Origin: Rhizobiales bacterium UBA3584
GTDB lineage: Bacteria > Pseudomonadota > Alphaproteobacteria > Rhizobiales > Devosiaceae
Length of the DNA: 34,595 nucleotides
NCBI GenBank assembly: GCA_002375765.1
Contig: DFMV01000061.1
Coordinates: 1-34,595, forward strand
Direction of reading: 5' to 3'
Made by a program: the position numbers and the translations under genes
The notes under the pieces: generated by a model
What the model was told of the DNA's origin: nothing
Databases searched by the model: none
What the model saw: only the letters and a program-made list of their open reading frames with translations
Shown here: positions 14,263-21,075 of the stretch, piece by piece
How the letters are laid out: each line of letters starts with the position of its first letter
Position numbering within the stretch: position 1 is the stretch's first letter

Positions 14263-14634
14263 ATGAGCCAATCGCTGAACCGGATTTTGCTGGCCGAAGA
14301 CGACGCCGACATGCGCCGGTTTTTGACACGGGCACTCAAGAATGCCGGCTATGACGTGGTGGCGTTCGACAATGGCAAATCGGCCTATGAGCGGCTGCGC
14401 GAAGAGCCCTTTACGCTGCTTTTGAGCGATATCGTGATGCCGGAAATGGACGGGATCGAACTGGCGCGGCGCGCCACCGAACTCGATCCGGATCTGAAAG
14501 TGATGTTCATCACCGGTTTTGCCGCCGTGGCGCTCAACCCCGACAGCGAAGCCCCCAAGGGGGCCTCGGTGCTTTCCAAGCCCTTCCACCTGCGGGAGCT
14601 GGTGGGGGAAGTGGAGCGGCTTTTGGCTGCTTAG
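14263..14634 (+). CDS. cpdR: Single-domain response regulator, CpdR type
   Basis: A 123-residue stand-alone receiver domain. Acidic pocket Asp13/Asp14 (AEDDADMRRF), phospho-acceptor Asp56 (LLLSDIVMPEMDG), Thr84 (FITGF) and Lys106 (LSKPFHL) are all present. There is no output domain. The sequence pattern fits CpdR, which in Caulobacter and Sinorhizobium is phosphorylated through CckA-ChpT. In its unphosphorylated form it localises ClpXP to the cell pole for cell-cycle proteolysis. The start ATG is preceded by GGGACC, a modest ribosome site. The frame is open upstream to 14086, but that region is the divergent promoter. It lies back-to-back with the N-formylglutamate amidohydrolase gene, a neighbourhood I associate with alphaproteobacterial cpdR. 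A CpdR paralogue is the main alternative. Confidence 0.85.
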   Translation: MSQSLNRILLAEDDADMRRFLTRALKNAGYDVVAFDNGKSAYERLREEPFTLLLSDIVMPEMDGIELARRATELDPDLKVMFITGFAAVALNPDSEAPKGASVLSKPFHLRELVGEVERLLAA

Positions 14635-14775
14635 GTTGTGCGGATAGTTGGGTGATGGTGGCCTGCAAATCGCAGCCTTTTGCGCTTCCGGTGCTCACGT
14701 ACCCGAAAGTACGCTCCGCTCCGGTTCTCAAAGGCCGCCATTTTCGGCTCACCCTGACCCAACTCTCCACACAAC
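14635..14775. repeat. Long imperfect inverted repeat after cpdR (family C, copy 1)
   Basis: Outer arms GTTGTGCGGATAGTTGGGT (14635-14653) and the complement of 14757-14775 enclose inner blocks GGTGGCC/GGCCGCC. The core is GCGCTTCCGGTGCTCACGTA (14682-14701), then AGTACGCTCCGCTCCGG. The core recurs at 34175-34217. It begins right after the cpdR stop and may form a long mRNA 3' hairpin. Confidence 0.75.
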
Positions 14776-14840
14776 CTTGAGCCATCCAGCCTTCGCAAGC
14801 GACGTGCGTCACAAGAGCTTCAAATAACGGCAAAAGCCTA

Positions 14841-14870
14841 TTGACCACGACCGGCGTTTTGTGGTGTATC
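14841..14870 (+). promoter_or_regulatory. Possible promoter of the tRNA-Val genes
   Basis: TTGACC (14841-14846) is followed after 18 bases by TGTATC (14865-14870), 47 bases before the first tRNA. The -35 match is good and the -10 match is weak. Confidence 0.35.
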
Positions 14871-14916
14871 CGCCCTGCGCTTCGCCATTGGCGGGACGCG
14901 AATTTAAAGAAAGAGT

Positions 14917-14991
14917 GGGCGTATAGCTCAGCGGGAGAGCACTACGTTGACATCGTAGGGGTCACTGGTTCAATCCCAGTTACGCCCACCA
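14917..14991 (+). tRNA. tRNA-Val (GAC)
   Basis: A 75-base cloverleaf including encoded CCA. The acceptor GGGCGTA pairs with TACGCCC, with discriminator A. The D arm is GCTCAGCGGGAGAGC. The anticodon stem CTACG/CGTAG holds loop TTGACAT with anticodon GAC (14949-14951). The T arm is CTGGTTCAATCCCAG. It decodes GUC and GUU. Confidence 0.97.
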
Positions 14992-15018
14992 TTCTTTCTC
15001 CCCGGCCCGGCCGGGACT

Positions 15019-15041
15019 GCCTTGCAAACAAGGCGATTTTT
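15019..15041 (+). terminator. Short intrinsic terminator between the tRNA-Val genes
   Basis: The stem GCCTTG/CAAGGC (15019-15024/15029-15034) with loop CAAA is followed by GATTTTT. A GC-rich hairpin CCCGGC-CCG-GCCGGG (15001-15015) precedes it. It would end or reduce transcription after the first tRNA, so the second may have its own promoter or depend on readthrough. Confidence 0.55.
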
Positions 15042-15079
15042 ATGGGCACCGTCGCAGTTTTCCGATGGATATGCCGAGC

Positions 15080-15154
15080 GGGTGTATAGCTCAGCGGGAG
15101 AGCACTGCCTTCACACGGCAGGGGTCACTGGTTCAATCCCAGTTACACCCACCA
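15080..15154 (+). tRNA. tRNA-Val (CAC)
   Basis: A 75-base cloverleaf with encoded CCA. The acceptor GGGTGTA pairs with TACACCC. The anticodon stem CTGCC/GGCAG holds loop TTCACAC, anticodon CAC, decoding GUG. The D and T arms are identical to those of the tRNA-Val(GAC) 88 bases upstream, so the two look like a tandem duplication that diverged in anticodon stem and acceptor. Confidence 0.96.
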
Positions 15155-15183
15155 TTTTCCAACAGGATCAGCGCACTTTTCGC

Positions 15184-15258
15184 TTAGGCTGAATCGACAC
15201 CTATGCGCTTTTGGCCGGCGCCGCGCTGGATTCCGGGAATAAATCCCGGAATGACAGG
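15184..15258. repeat. Intergenic repeat, family A with extended flank
   Basis: The palindromic core 15226-15258 starts CTGGATTCCGGGAAT and ends CCCGGAATGACAGG. The 5' flank TTAGGCTGAATCGACA (15184-15199) is shared with the copy at 23014-23087, so the mobile or repeated unit is about 75 bases. It lies between the tRNA-Val genes and the end of livM. Confidence 0.8.
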
Positions 15259-15317
15259 GTGGTGTGTCTGGTGGCGAGTACTCAAATGGGTCGCCGTCAA
15301 TCGAGCGGACCGGTTTG

Positions 15318-16298
15318 CTACATGGGTTTTTTGAGCCATTTGCCGAGGACGCCCACGATGCCCTCGCGGAACATCAGAACGGCGATGACGAAGATCGTGC
15401 CCTGCAGCACGGTGACCCAGGCGCCGAAGCTGGCGAAATAGTTCTGCATGGTCACGATGATCGCGGCGCCCATTATGGGGCCGAAGACCGTGTGCATGCC
15501 GCCCAGCAGCGCCATCAGCACCACTTCGCCCGACATGGACCAGTGAACGTCGGTCAGCGAGGCGAGTTGGAACACCAGCGCCTTGGTGGCGCCTGCGGCA
15601 CCGGCCAGGGTAGCCGAGAGCACGAAGACGGCCAGCTTGTAGCGATTGACGTGGTACCCCAGCGAGCGGGCGCGGGGCTCGTTTTCGCGTATGGCCTTGA
15701 GGACCTGGCCGAAGGGCGAATGGATGATGCGGTAAATGAGCAGCAGGCCGCCAAAGGCGATGAACAGGACGAAGAAATAGAACGCGGTGTCGTTCGAAAT
15801 ATCGAAAAGCCCGAACAGCATGTTGCGCGGCACGGCCTGGATGCCGTCCTCGCCGCCGGTAAAGGGTGCCTGCAGGGCGAAGAAATAGACCATCTGGGCA
15901 AAGGCCAGCGTCACCATGGCGAAATAGATGCCCTGGCGGCGGATGGCCAGCGCGCCGATCACCAGCCCCAAAAGGGCGGCTGAGCCGGTGCCGAGCAGAA
16001 TGGAGATTTCGGGCGTGAAGCCCCAGACCTTGGCGGCGTGCGCCGAGACGTAGGCCGCGCCGCCGAAATAGGCGGCATGGCCGAACGAGAGCAGGCCGCC
16101 ATAGCCAAGCAACAGATTGAAGGCGCAGGCAAACAGCGCAAAGCACAGGACCTTCATCAGAAAGACCGGATAGAGAAAGAGCGGTGCGAGGACAAGGAAC
16201 ACCAGAAGGCCGGCAAAGATCACTATGTGATGGCGCGGGACGCCCATGGTGCGGCCCTGGGCGCGCGGTGTCGGTTCAGCCAGAGTCTGATCGCTCAT
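15318..16298 (-). CDS. livM: Branched-chain-type ABC transporter permease (LivM)
   Basis: Second inner-membrane permease of a HAAT-family importer, 326 residues. It has a short cytoplasmic N-terminus, then about nine to ten hydrophobic segments starting at residue 25. The family motif NLLLGYGGLLSFGHAAYFGGAAY lies near 60-85, and GQVLKAIRENEPRARSLGY (about 205-225) is the EAA-like loop that contacts the ATPases. It is the last gene of the operon, and its ATG directly follows the livH TAA stop. The substrate is not given by the permease; operon context with 3-hydroxybutyrate dehydrogenase argues against simple leucine uptake. A family A repeat follows. Confidence 0.92.
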   Translation of the reverse strand: MSDQTLAEPTPRAQGRTMGVPRHHIVIFAGLLVFLVLAPLFLYPVFLMKVLCFALFACAFNLLLGYGGLLSFGHAAYFGGAAYVSAHAAKVWGFTPEISILLGTGSAALLGLVIGALAIRRQGIYFAMVTLAFAQMVYFFALQAPFTGGEDGIQAVPRNMLFGLFDISNDTAFYFFVLFIAFGGLLLIYRIIHSPFGQVLKAIRENEPRARSLGYHVNRYKLAVFVLSATLAGAAGATKALVFQLASLTDVHWSMSGEVVLMALLGGMHTVFGPIMGAAIIVTMQNYFASFGAWVTVLQGTIFVIAVLMFREGIVGVLGKWLKKPM

Positions 16299-17186
16299 TT
16301 ATACGGTCCTTCCGAACAGACCAGCGGGTTTGACCAAAAGCACGATGGCCATGATGACGAAGATGACGACGGCGGAGCCTTCGGGATAAAACACCCGGGT
16401 CAGCCCTTCGACGATCCCAAGGCCGAACCCGGTGAGGATGGCCCCGAGGATCGAGCCCATGCCGCCGATCACCACGACGGCGAACACCACGATGATCAGA
16501 TCGGCGCCCATATTGGGATTGACCGAATAGATCGGGGCGGCAAGGACGCCGGCGAGCGCCGCCAGACCTACGCCGAACCCGTAGGTCAGCGTGATGAGAC
16601 GCGGCACGTTGATGCCGAAGGCGCCCACCATTGTGGGGTTTTCGGTGGCGGCGCGCAGATAGGCGCCCAGCGGGGTCTTTTCGATCAAAAACCAGGTGCC
16701 AAAGCACACAACGACCGAGGCAACGACCACCCAGGCGCGGTAATTGGGCAGGAACATGAAGCCAAGATTGGTGCCCCCCTGCAATTGGGAGGGAATGGTA
16801 TAGGCCAGGCCCGACACGCCATACTGATTGCGGAACAGGCCCTGGATGATCAGCGCCAGACCGAAGGTCAACAGAAGGCCGTAAAGATGGTCGAGATGAT
16901 AAAGCCTCGAGATCATCAACCGCTCGATCACGATGCCTGTCGCGCCGACAATGACCGGGACGAGCAGCAGGGCCCACCAATAGGGAATCCCGGCATAGGT
17001 GAGCAGCATCCAGGCCACGAACGCACCCATCATGTATTGGGCGCCGTGGGTGAAATTGATGATGTTGAGCAGACCGAAGATCACCGCCAGCCCGAGGCTG
17101 AGCAGGGCGTAGAACGATCCGTTGATCAGCCCGAGCAGCAATTGCCCGAACAGGGCGGCAGCCGGAATGCCGAAGATCTCGAACAT
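16299..17186 (-). CDS. livH: Branched-chain-type ABC transporter permease (LivH)
   Basis: First inner-membrane permease of the importer, 295 residues. It has the LivH hallmark LLLGLINGSFYALLSLGLAVIFGLLNIINFTHG near the N-terminus, where NFTHG is the usual NFAHG, and GMGSILGAILTGFGLG toward the C-terminus. About eight transmembrane segments are seen. AYLRAATENPTMVGAFGI (about 173-190) is the ATPase-contact loop. Its stop codon abuts the livM start. It is separated from the binding-protein gene by 170 bases containing a strong hairpin and a family D repeat, unlike the tight spacing elsewhere in the operon. Confidence 0.92.
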   Translation of the reverse strand: MFEIFGIPAAALFGQLLLGLINGSFYALLSLGLAVIFGLLNIINFTHGAQYMMGAFVAWMLLTYAGIPYWWALLLVPVIVGATGIVIERLMISRLYHLDHLYGLLLTFGLALIIQGLFRNQYGVSGLAYTIPSQLQGGTNLGFMFLPNYRAWVVVASVVVCFGTWFLIEKTPLGAYLRAATENPTMVGAFGINVPRLITLTYGFGVGLAALAGVLAAPIYSVNPNMGADLIIVVFAVVVIGGMGSILGAILTGFGLGIVEGLTRVFYPEGSAVVIFVIMAIVLLVKPAGLFGRTV

Positions 17187-17216
17187 GGCGTTTGGCTTTC
17201 AAAGGCGCTTGAAAAG

Positions 17217-17301
17217 TTTTTGCTCTGTCGCGTTACCGAACCGGATAACCGGTACCCATCCCCGATCGGGTCGAGGACATGCTTATCCTGGGAACGCTCC
17301 A
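17217..17301. repeat. Intergenic repeat, family D (copy 1)
   Basis: Shares TTTTTGC, TCGCG, CCGAACCG and CTTATCCTGGGAACGCTC with 28175-28238. The unit resembles a sequence often seen between genes in Rhizobiales that reads, on the other strand, GAGCGTTTCC at its start. Confidence 0.6.
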
Positions 17302-17303
17302 AT

Positions 17304-17335
17304 GGGATGCGCCGGGGAGGAAACCGGCGCATCCC
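17304..17335 (-). promoter_or_regulatory. Strong mRNA hairpin between binding-protein gene and livH
   Basis: A perfect 12-bp stem, GGGATGCGCCGG (17304-17315) with 17324-17335, and an 8-base loop, 21 bases past the binding-protein stop. No T run follows on the - strand, so it is more likely a 3' stabiliser or partial attenuator that makes binding protein more abundant than permeases, as in other ABC importer operons. Confidence 0.6.
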
Positions 17336-17356
17336 GATTTGTGTCAGCGGTGGAAA

Positions 17357-18553
17357 TTACTCCACCAGCTCGCAGCCGCCCTGGTCGAGCGGGCGGAAGG
17401 CGTTTTCGGCCGGGATCGTGTAGCCGAGTTCATAATAATCCCACGGGCCTTCGGACTGGTCGGGCGATTTGACCCGGAACAGGTACATGTCGTGGATCTT
17501 GCGGCCGTCGGCGCGGACTTCACCTTCGCCGAACAGCGGATCGGATGTCGGCATGGCCTTCATCGCTTCCATGACGGGGCCGGCCTCTACGCTCTGGGTT
17601 TCCTCGATGGCCTTGAGATAGTGCAGCACGCCCGCATAGACGCCGGCATGGACCATTGTGGGCATGTCGCCATCGTTCTGCTCGGCGAAACGCTGCGACC
17701 ATTCGCGGGTGCCGTCGTTGAGATCCCAGTAAAAGCTTTCGGTGAGAACGAGGCCCTGGGCGGTTTCGAGGCCGAGCGCGTGCACGTCGGTGATGAACAT
17801 CAGAAGCGCCGCCAGCGACTGGCCGGACTGGGTGATGCCGAATTCGGAGGCCTGCTTGATGGCGTTGATGGTGTCACCGCCCGCATTGGCGAGACCGATC
17901 ACCTCGGCCCCCGAGGACTGAGCCTGAAGCAGGTAGGAGGAGAAATCCTGGCCGGGGAAGGGGTGGCGCACCGTGCCCAGCACTTCGCCGCCGGCCGCTT
18001 CGACGACTGCGGCGGTGTCGGTTTCAAGCGCGTGGCCGAAGGCGTAATCGGCGGTGAGGAAGAACCAGCTGTCGGCGCCGGTTTCCACCATTGCCGAGCC
18101 GGTGCCGTTGGCGAGCGCCCAGGTGTCGTAGGTCCAGTGGATCGTGTTGGGCGAGCATTGCGAGCCCGTCAGGTCCGCCGAGCCGGCGCCGGAATTGATG
18201 AAGATCCGGTCTTTCTCGCGGGTGATTTCATTGACGGCGAGGGCGGCCGATGAGGTGGGAACGTCGAAAATGGCGTGGACGCCCTCTTCATCATACCACT
18301 GGCGGGCGATATTGGATGCCACGTCGGGCTTGTTCTGGTGGTCGGCCGAGATGATTTCGACATTGATGCCCTTGTCGGCAGCCATGAAGTCCTCGACGGC
18401 CATCTGGGCGGCGATCACCGAGCCTTCGCCGGAAAGATCGGCGTAGATGCCCGAGCGATCGTTGAGGACGCCGATCTTGACGTCGATCGCATAGGCCGAA
18501 CCGGCCATGGCACTGGCCATGGCGAGAGCCAGGATTGGGGTTGAGATTTTCAA
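17357..18553 (-). CDS. ABC transporter substrate-binding protein, Leu/Ile/Val-binding family
   Basis: Periplasmic ligand-binding component (Peripla_BP_6 type), 398 residues. The signal peptide is MKISTPILALAMASAMAGSAYA. The mature part begins with IDVKIGVLNDRSGIYADLSGEGS, the first strand and loop of this fold, and carries SSAALAVNEI and INSGAGSADLTGSQCSPN in the cleft region. The start codon is TTG (18551-18553 complemented), with GGGAGG 8 bases upstream, and no ATG or GTG alternative keeps the signal peptide. It sits between livF and livH in the operon. The ligand is unknown; the upstream dehydrogenase suggests a hydroxy or keto acid such as 3-hydroxybutyrate rather than a branched amino acid. 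Confidence 0.9.
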   Translation of the reverse strand: MKISTPILALAMASAMAGSAYAIDVKIGVLNDRSGIYADLSGEGSVIAAQMAVEDFMAADKGINVEIISADHQNKPDVASNIARQWYDEEGVHAIFDVPTSSAALAVNEITREKDRIFINSGAGSADLTGSQCSPNTIHWTYDTWALANGTGSAMVETGADSWFFLTADYAFGHALETDTAAVVEAAGGEVLGTVRHPFPGQDFSSYLLQAQSSGAEVIGLANAGGDTINAIKQASEFGITQSGQSLAALLMFITDVHALGLETAQGLVLTESFYWDLNDGTREWSQRFAEQNDGDMPTMVHAGVYAGVLHYLKAIEETQSVEAGPVMEAMKAMPTSDPLFGEGEVRADGRKIHDMYLFRVKSPDQSEGPWDYYELGYTIPAENAFRPLDQGGCELVE

Positions 18554-18613
18554 TTTGCTATCCTCCCTTGGTGAACGTGGCCGGACGCTTGTCTGGAGCG
18601 CTCCGGAGTGGTG

Positions 18614-19342
18614 TCACACGCCCAGATAGGCGTGCAGTTTTTCGGTGTTGGCGCCGAGCTCGGCATTGGGGATCATGTCGATCACCCGGCCCTGCTCGAC
18701 GACGTAGTGGTGGTCTGCCACCGAGGCGGCGAAGTGAAAGTTCTGCTCCACCAGAACGATCGTGTAACCTTCCGATTTGAGCCGCGAGATGGTGCGGCCG
18801 ATCTGCTGGACGATGACCGGGGCAAGCCCTTCGGTGGGTTCATCGAGCAGCAGCATCTTGGCGCCGGTGCGCAGGATGCGGGCAATGGCCAGCATCTGCT
18901 GCTCGCCGCCCGAAAGCTTGGTGCCCTGGCTGTTGAGGCGTTCCTTGAGATTGGGGAACATCTCGAAAATCGTATCGAGCGCCATGCCGCCGGGTTTGAC
19001 GACCGGGGGCAGCATCAGGTTTTCATCGACCGAGAGGGACGAGAAAATGGCCCGTTCCTCGGGGCAGAGCGCGATGCCCGCCTTGGCGATGGCGCGCGAG
19101 GGGGCGCCGATCAGCTCGCGGCCCTCAAACTGCACCGAGCCCTTGCGTTTGGCGAGGATGCCCATAATGGCCTTGAGCGTTGTGGTCTTGCCGGCGCCGT
19201 TGCGGCCAAGCAGCGTTACGACCTCACCGGGCGCCACGTCGAACTCTATGCCGTGCAGCACGTGGCTTTCCCCGTACCAGCCTTCAAGATCCCGGACGGC
19301 CAGAAGCGGTGCGGATGCGCTGAGCGGTTGGGCGCTACTCAT
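18614..19342 (-). CDS. livF: Branched-chain-type ABC transporter ATP-binding protein (LivF)
   Basis: Cytoplasmic ATPase, 242 residues. Walker A is GRNGAGKT (46-53), the LivF-type Q-loop region is CPEERAIFSSLSVDENL, the signature is LSGGEQQMLAIARIL, Walker B is MLLLDEPTEGLAP, and the switch His is in the VLVEQNFHFA segment. The ATG at 19342 overlaps the end of livG by 8 bases and has GGAG upstream. The open frame runs on to 19423 inside livG but that part is not used. It pairs with LivG as a heterodimer driving LivH/LivM. Confidence 0.94.
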   Translation of the reverse strand: MSSAQPLSASAPLLAVRDLEGWYGESHVLHGIEFDVAPGEVVTLLGRNGAGKTTTLKAIMGILAKRKGSVQFEGRELIGAPSRAIAKAGIALCPEERAIFSSLSVDENLMLPPVVKPGGMALDTIFEMFPNLKERLNSQGTKLSGGEQQMLAIARILRTGAKMLLLDEPTEGLAPVIVQQIGRTISRLKSEGYTIVLVEQNFHFAASVADHHYVVEQGRVIDMIPNAELGANTEKLHAYLGV

Positions 19343-20093
19343 GGCCAACTCCGATATAGGCTTCAATGACCCGCTCATCGCTGGAAACGGTCGCGTAATC
19401 GCCCTCCGCGAGCACCTGACCACGGGCGAGGACCGTTATGGTGTCGGACAGGTCGGCGACGACCGACAGGTTGTGCTCGACCATCAGCGTGGTGCGGTTG
19501 GCGGAAATGCGTTTGATCAGGGCGGAGATGCGCTCGACATCCTGCTGGGCCATGCCGGCCATGGGTTCGTCCAGCAGGAGCATCTTGGGTTCGAGAGCGA
19601 GGGTCGTGGCAATCTCGAGGGCCCGCTTGCGGCCATAGGAAAGCTCGTCGGCAGTCACCTCGGCAAAGCCGCTCAAGCCCACCTCATCGATCCGGTGGCG
19701 GGCTTCCTCGTCGAAACGGTTGAGCACGGTCTGGCTGCGCCAGAAATCGAAACTGTCGCCGCGCCGGCGCTGGAGGGCGACGCGGACATTTTCAAGGACA
19801 GTGAGCTTGGGAAACACCGCCGATATCTGAAACGAGCGCACCATGCCCATCCGCGCGATGTCGGAGGACTGCATGGTGGTGATATCGGCGCCATCGAAGA
19901 TGATCGAGCCGGCGGTGGGCTGGAGAAATTTGGTCAGCAGATTAAAGCAGGTGGTCTTGCCCGCGCCATTGGGGCCGATCAGCGCGTGAATCGAGCCGCG
20001 CCTGACATTGAGGTCGACGTTCTTGACGGCAAAGAAGCCGGCAAACTGCTTGGTCATGCCTTTGGCCTGAAGGATTATGTCCTGCCCGCTCAT
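19335..20093 (-). CDS. livG: Branched-chain-type ABC transporter ATP-binding protein (LivG)
   Basis: Partner ATPase, 252 residues. Walker A is GPNGAGKT (40-47), the Q-loop segment is GMVRSFQISAVFPKLTVLENV, the signature variant is LSYGRKRALEIATTLA, Walker B is MLLLDEPMAGM, and the switch is LMVEHNLSVV. The SYG form of the signature is normal for LivG. The ATG at 20093 overlaps the stop of the dehydrogenase gene as ATGA; an in-frame ATG at 20105 is the alternative, but its GGAGG directly touches the start codon. The gene is thus translationally coupled to the upstream dehydrogenase, which supports a common substrate. Confidence 0.93.
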   Translation of the reverse strand: MSGQDIILQAKGMTKQFAGFFAVKNVDLNVRRGSIHALIGPNGAGKTTCFNLLTKFLQPTAGSIIFDGADITTMQSSDIARMGMVRSFQISAVFPKLTVLENVRVALQRRRGDSFDFWRSQTVLNRFDEEARHRIDEVGLSGFAEVTADELSYGRKRALEIATTLALEPKMLLLDEPMAGMAQQDVERISALIKRISANRTTLMVEHNLSVVADLSDTITVLARGQVLAEGDYATVSSDERVIEAYIGVGHE

Positions 20094-20881
20094 TTGGCCG
20101 TCCATCCTCCATCAATTGAAATTGCCGCGCCGGTGATCGAGCGGGCGATGTCCGAGCTGAGATAGAGCGCCAGTTCGGCGATTTCCTCGGGCTGGACGAA
20201 TTGCCGTGTAGGCTGAGGCGCAAGCATGACTTTGCGTATCACATCACTCTCGCTCATCTTGTGAACGCGCGCCTGATCGGCGACCTGGGTGGCAACCAGC
20301 GGGGTCCAGACATAACCGGGACAGATGGCGTTCGCGGTAACGCCATATTCGGCCGCTTCGAGCGCGACGGTTTTGGTCAGCCCGACGACGGCGTGCTTGG
20401 TCGCGACATAGGCCGATTTATAGGGGGAGGCGCGCAGGCCGTGCGCCGAAGCAATGTTTATGATCCGGCCCCAGCGATTGGCCTTCATGGCCGGGATGGC
20501 GGCGCGGATCGTATGGAAAGCGCTGTCGAGGCTGATGGCGATGACCCGCTCCCACTCATCGGGCGGAAACTCCTCGATGGCGGCGACGCGCTGGATGCCG
20601 GCGTTGTTGACCAGAATGTCGATGGGGCCGAACCGCTCGATCACCCGGTTGGCGAGGTCCTGGCTCTGGGCCTTGTCGGCAAGGTCGGCATGTTCGTAAT
20701 GAGGGGCGATGACAGCCTGTGCGCTCAGGGTGGACATGATCTCGCGGGCCGCGGCGTCATTTTCGAGGCCGTGAACCACGACCTGACACCCCGCCTCGAT
20801 AAACCGCCGGGCGATGGCATAACCGATTCCGCTGGTCGCGCCGGTAATCAGCACGGTTTTTCCCGCAACGCCAATTGTCAC
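20090..20881 (-). CDS. bdhA: 3-hydroxybutyrate dehydrogenase (SDR family)
   Basis: NAD-dependent oxidation of (R)-3-hydroxybutyrate to acetoacetate in the cytoplasm. Classical SDR of 263 residues: cofactor loop TGATSGIG (13-20), NNAG (92-95), Ser145 (INIASAHG), Tyr158 and Lys162 (YVATK). The stretch NAICPGYVWTPLVATQVADQ, together with LAPQPTRQFVQPEEIAELALYL and the end SIDGGWTAK, is the recognisable signature of bacterial BdhA. The start is GTG with GGAG 5 bases upstream. It is first in the operon with five ABC transporter genes and has a sigma-54-type promoter 63 bases upstream. PHB mobilisation enzymes are not in the window, so an external substrate is likely. Confidence 0.88.
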   Translation of the reverse strand: MTIGVAGKTVLITGATSGIGYAIARRFIEAGCQVVVHGLENDAAAREIMSTLSAQAVIAPHYEHADLADKAQSQDLANRVIERFGPIDILVNNAGIQRVAAIEEFPPDEWERVIAISLDSAFHTIRAAIPAMKANRWGRIINIASAHGLRASPYKSAYVATKHAVVGLTKTVALEAAEYGVTANAICPGYVWTPLVATQVADQARVHKMSESDVIRKVMLAPQPTRQFVQPEEIAELALYLSSDIARSITGAAISIDGGWTAK

Positions 20882-20943
20882 GCTGTCTCCACCCTTTGTT
20901 GCCGCGCGTTTTCGATCTTTTTCGCGCTTGTTGGAGACAGTGT

Positions 20944-20960
20944 TTCAAGATGCGTGCCAA
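20944..20960 (-). promoter_or_regulatory. Sigma-54 (-24/-12) promoter of the bdhA-liv operon
   Basis: The - strand reads TTGGCACG-CATC-TTGAA. The -24 half is a full match to the RpoN consensus TTGGCACG. The -12 half has the right spacing (GG, ten bases, then GA) but GA in place of the usual GC. An activator of the sigma-54 class is encoded immediately upstream, which supports the call. Confidence 0.7.
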
Positions 20961-21034
20961 GTCGGGTCTGGGCGTGGAAAGAGGCGGATTTGCTCGGCTT
21001 TCTCCGACTGCCCATTCGCTGGAGTGAGCCGGGT

Positions 21035-21072
21035 GTCCAGAAATCCGGACGGGTCGGTTCGGAAAACCGGAC
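21035..21072 (-). promoter_or_regulatory. Paired activator sites (enhancer/UAS) for the sigma-54 regulator
   Basis: Two 16-base imperfect palindromes, read on the - strand as GTCCGGTTTTCCGAAC (21072-21057) and GTCCGGATTTCTGGAC (21050-21035). Centres are 22 bases apart, two helical turns, so the sites are on one DNA face. They start 3 bases after the activator stop codon and lie about 75-130 bases upstream of the -24/-12 promoter, the usual distance for enhancer-binding proteins. Confidence 0.7.
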
Positions 21073-21075
21073 AAA

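Noticed and set aside
15184..16146. A 320-codon - strand frame overlapping livM
   Set aside because: It is Arg-rich shadow translation of livM in another frame and its end reads through the family A repeat.
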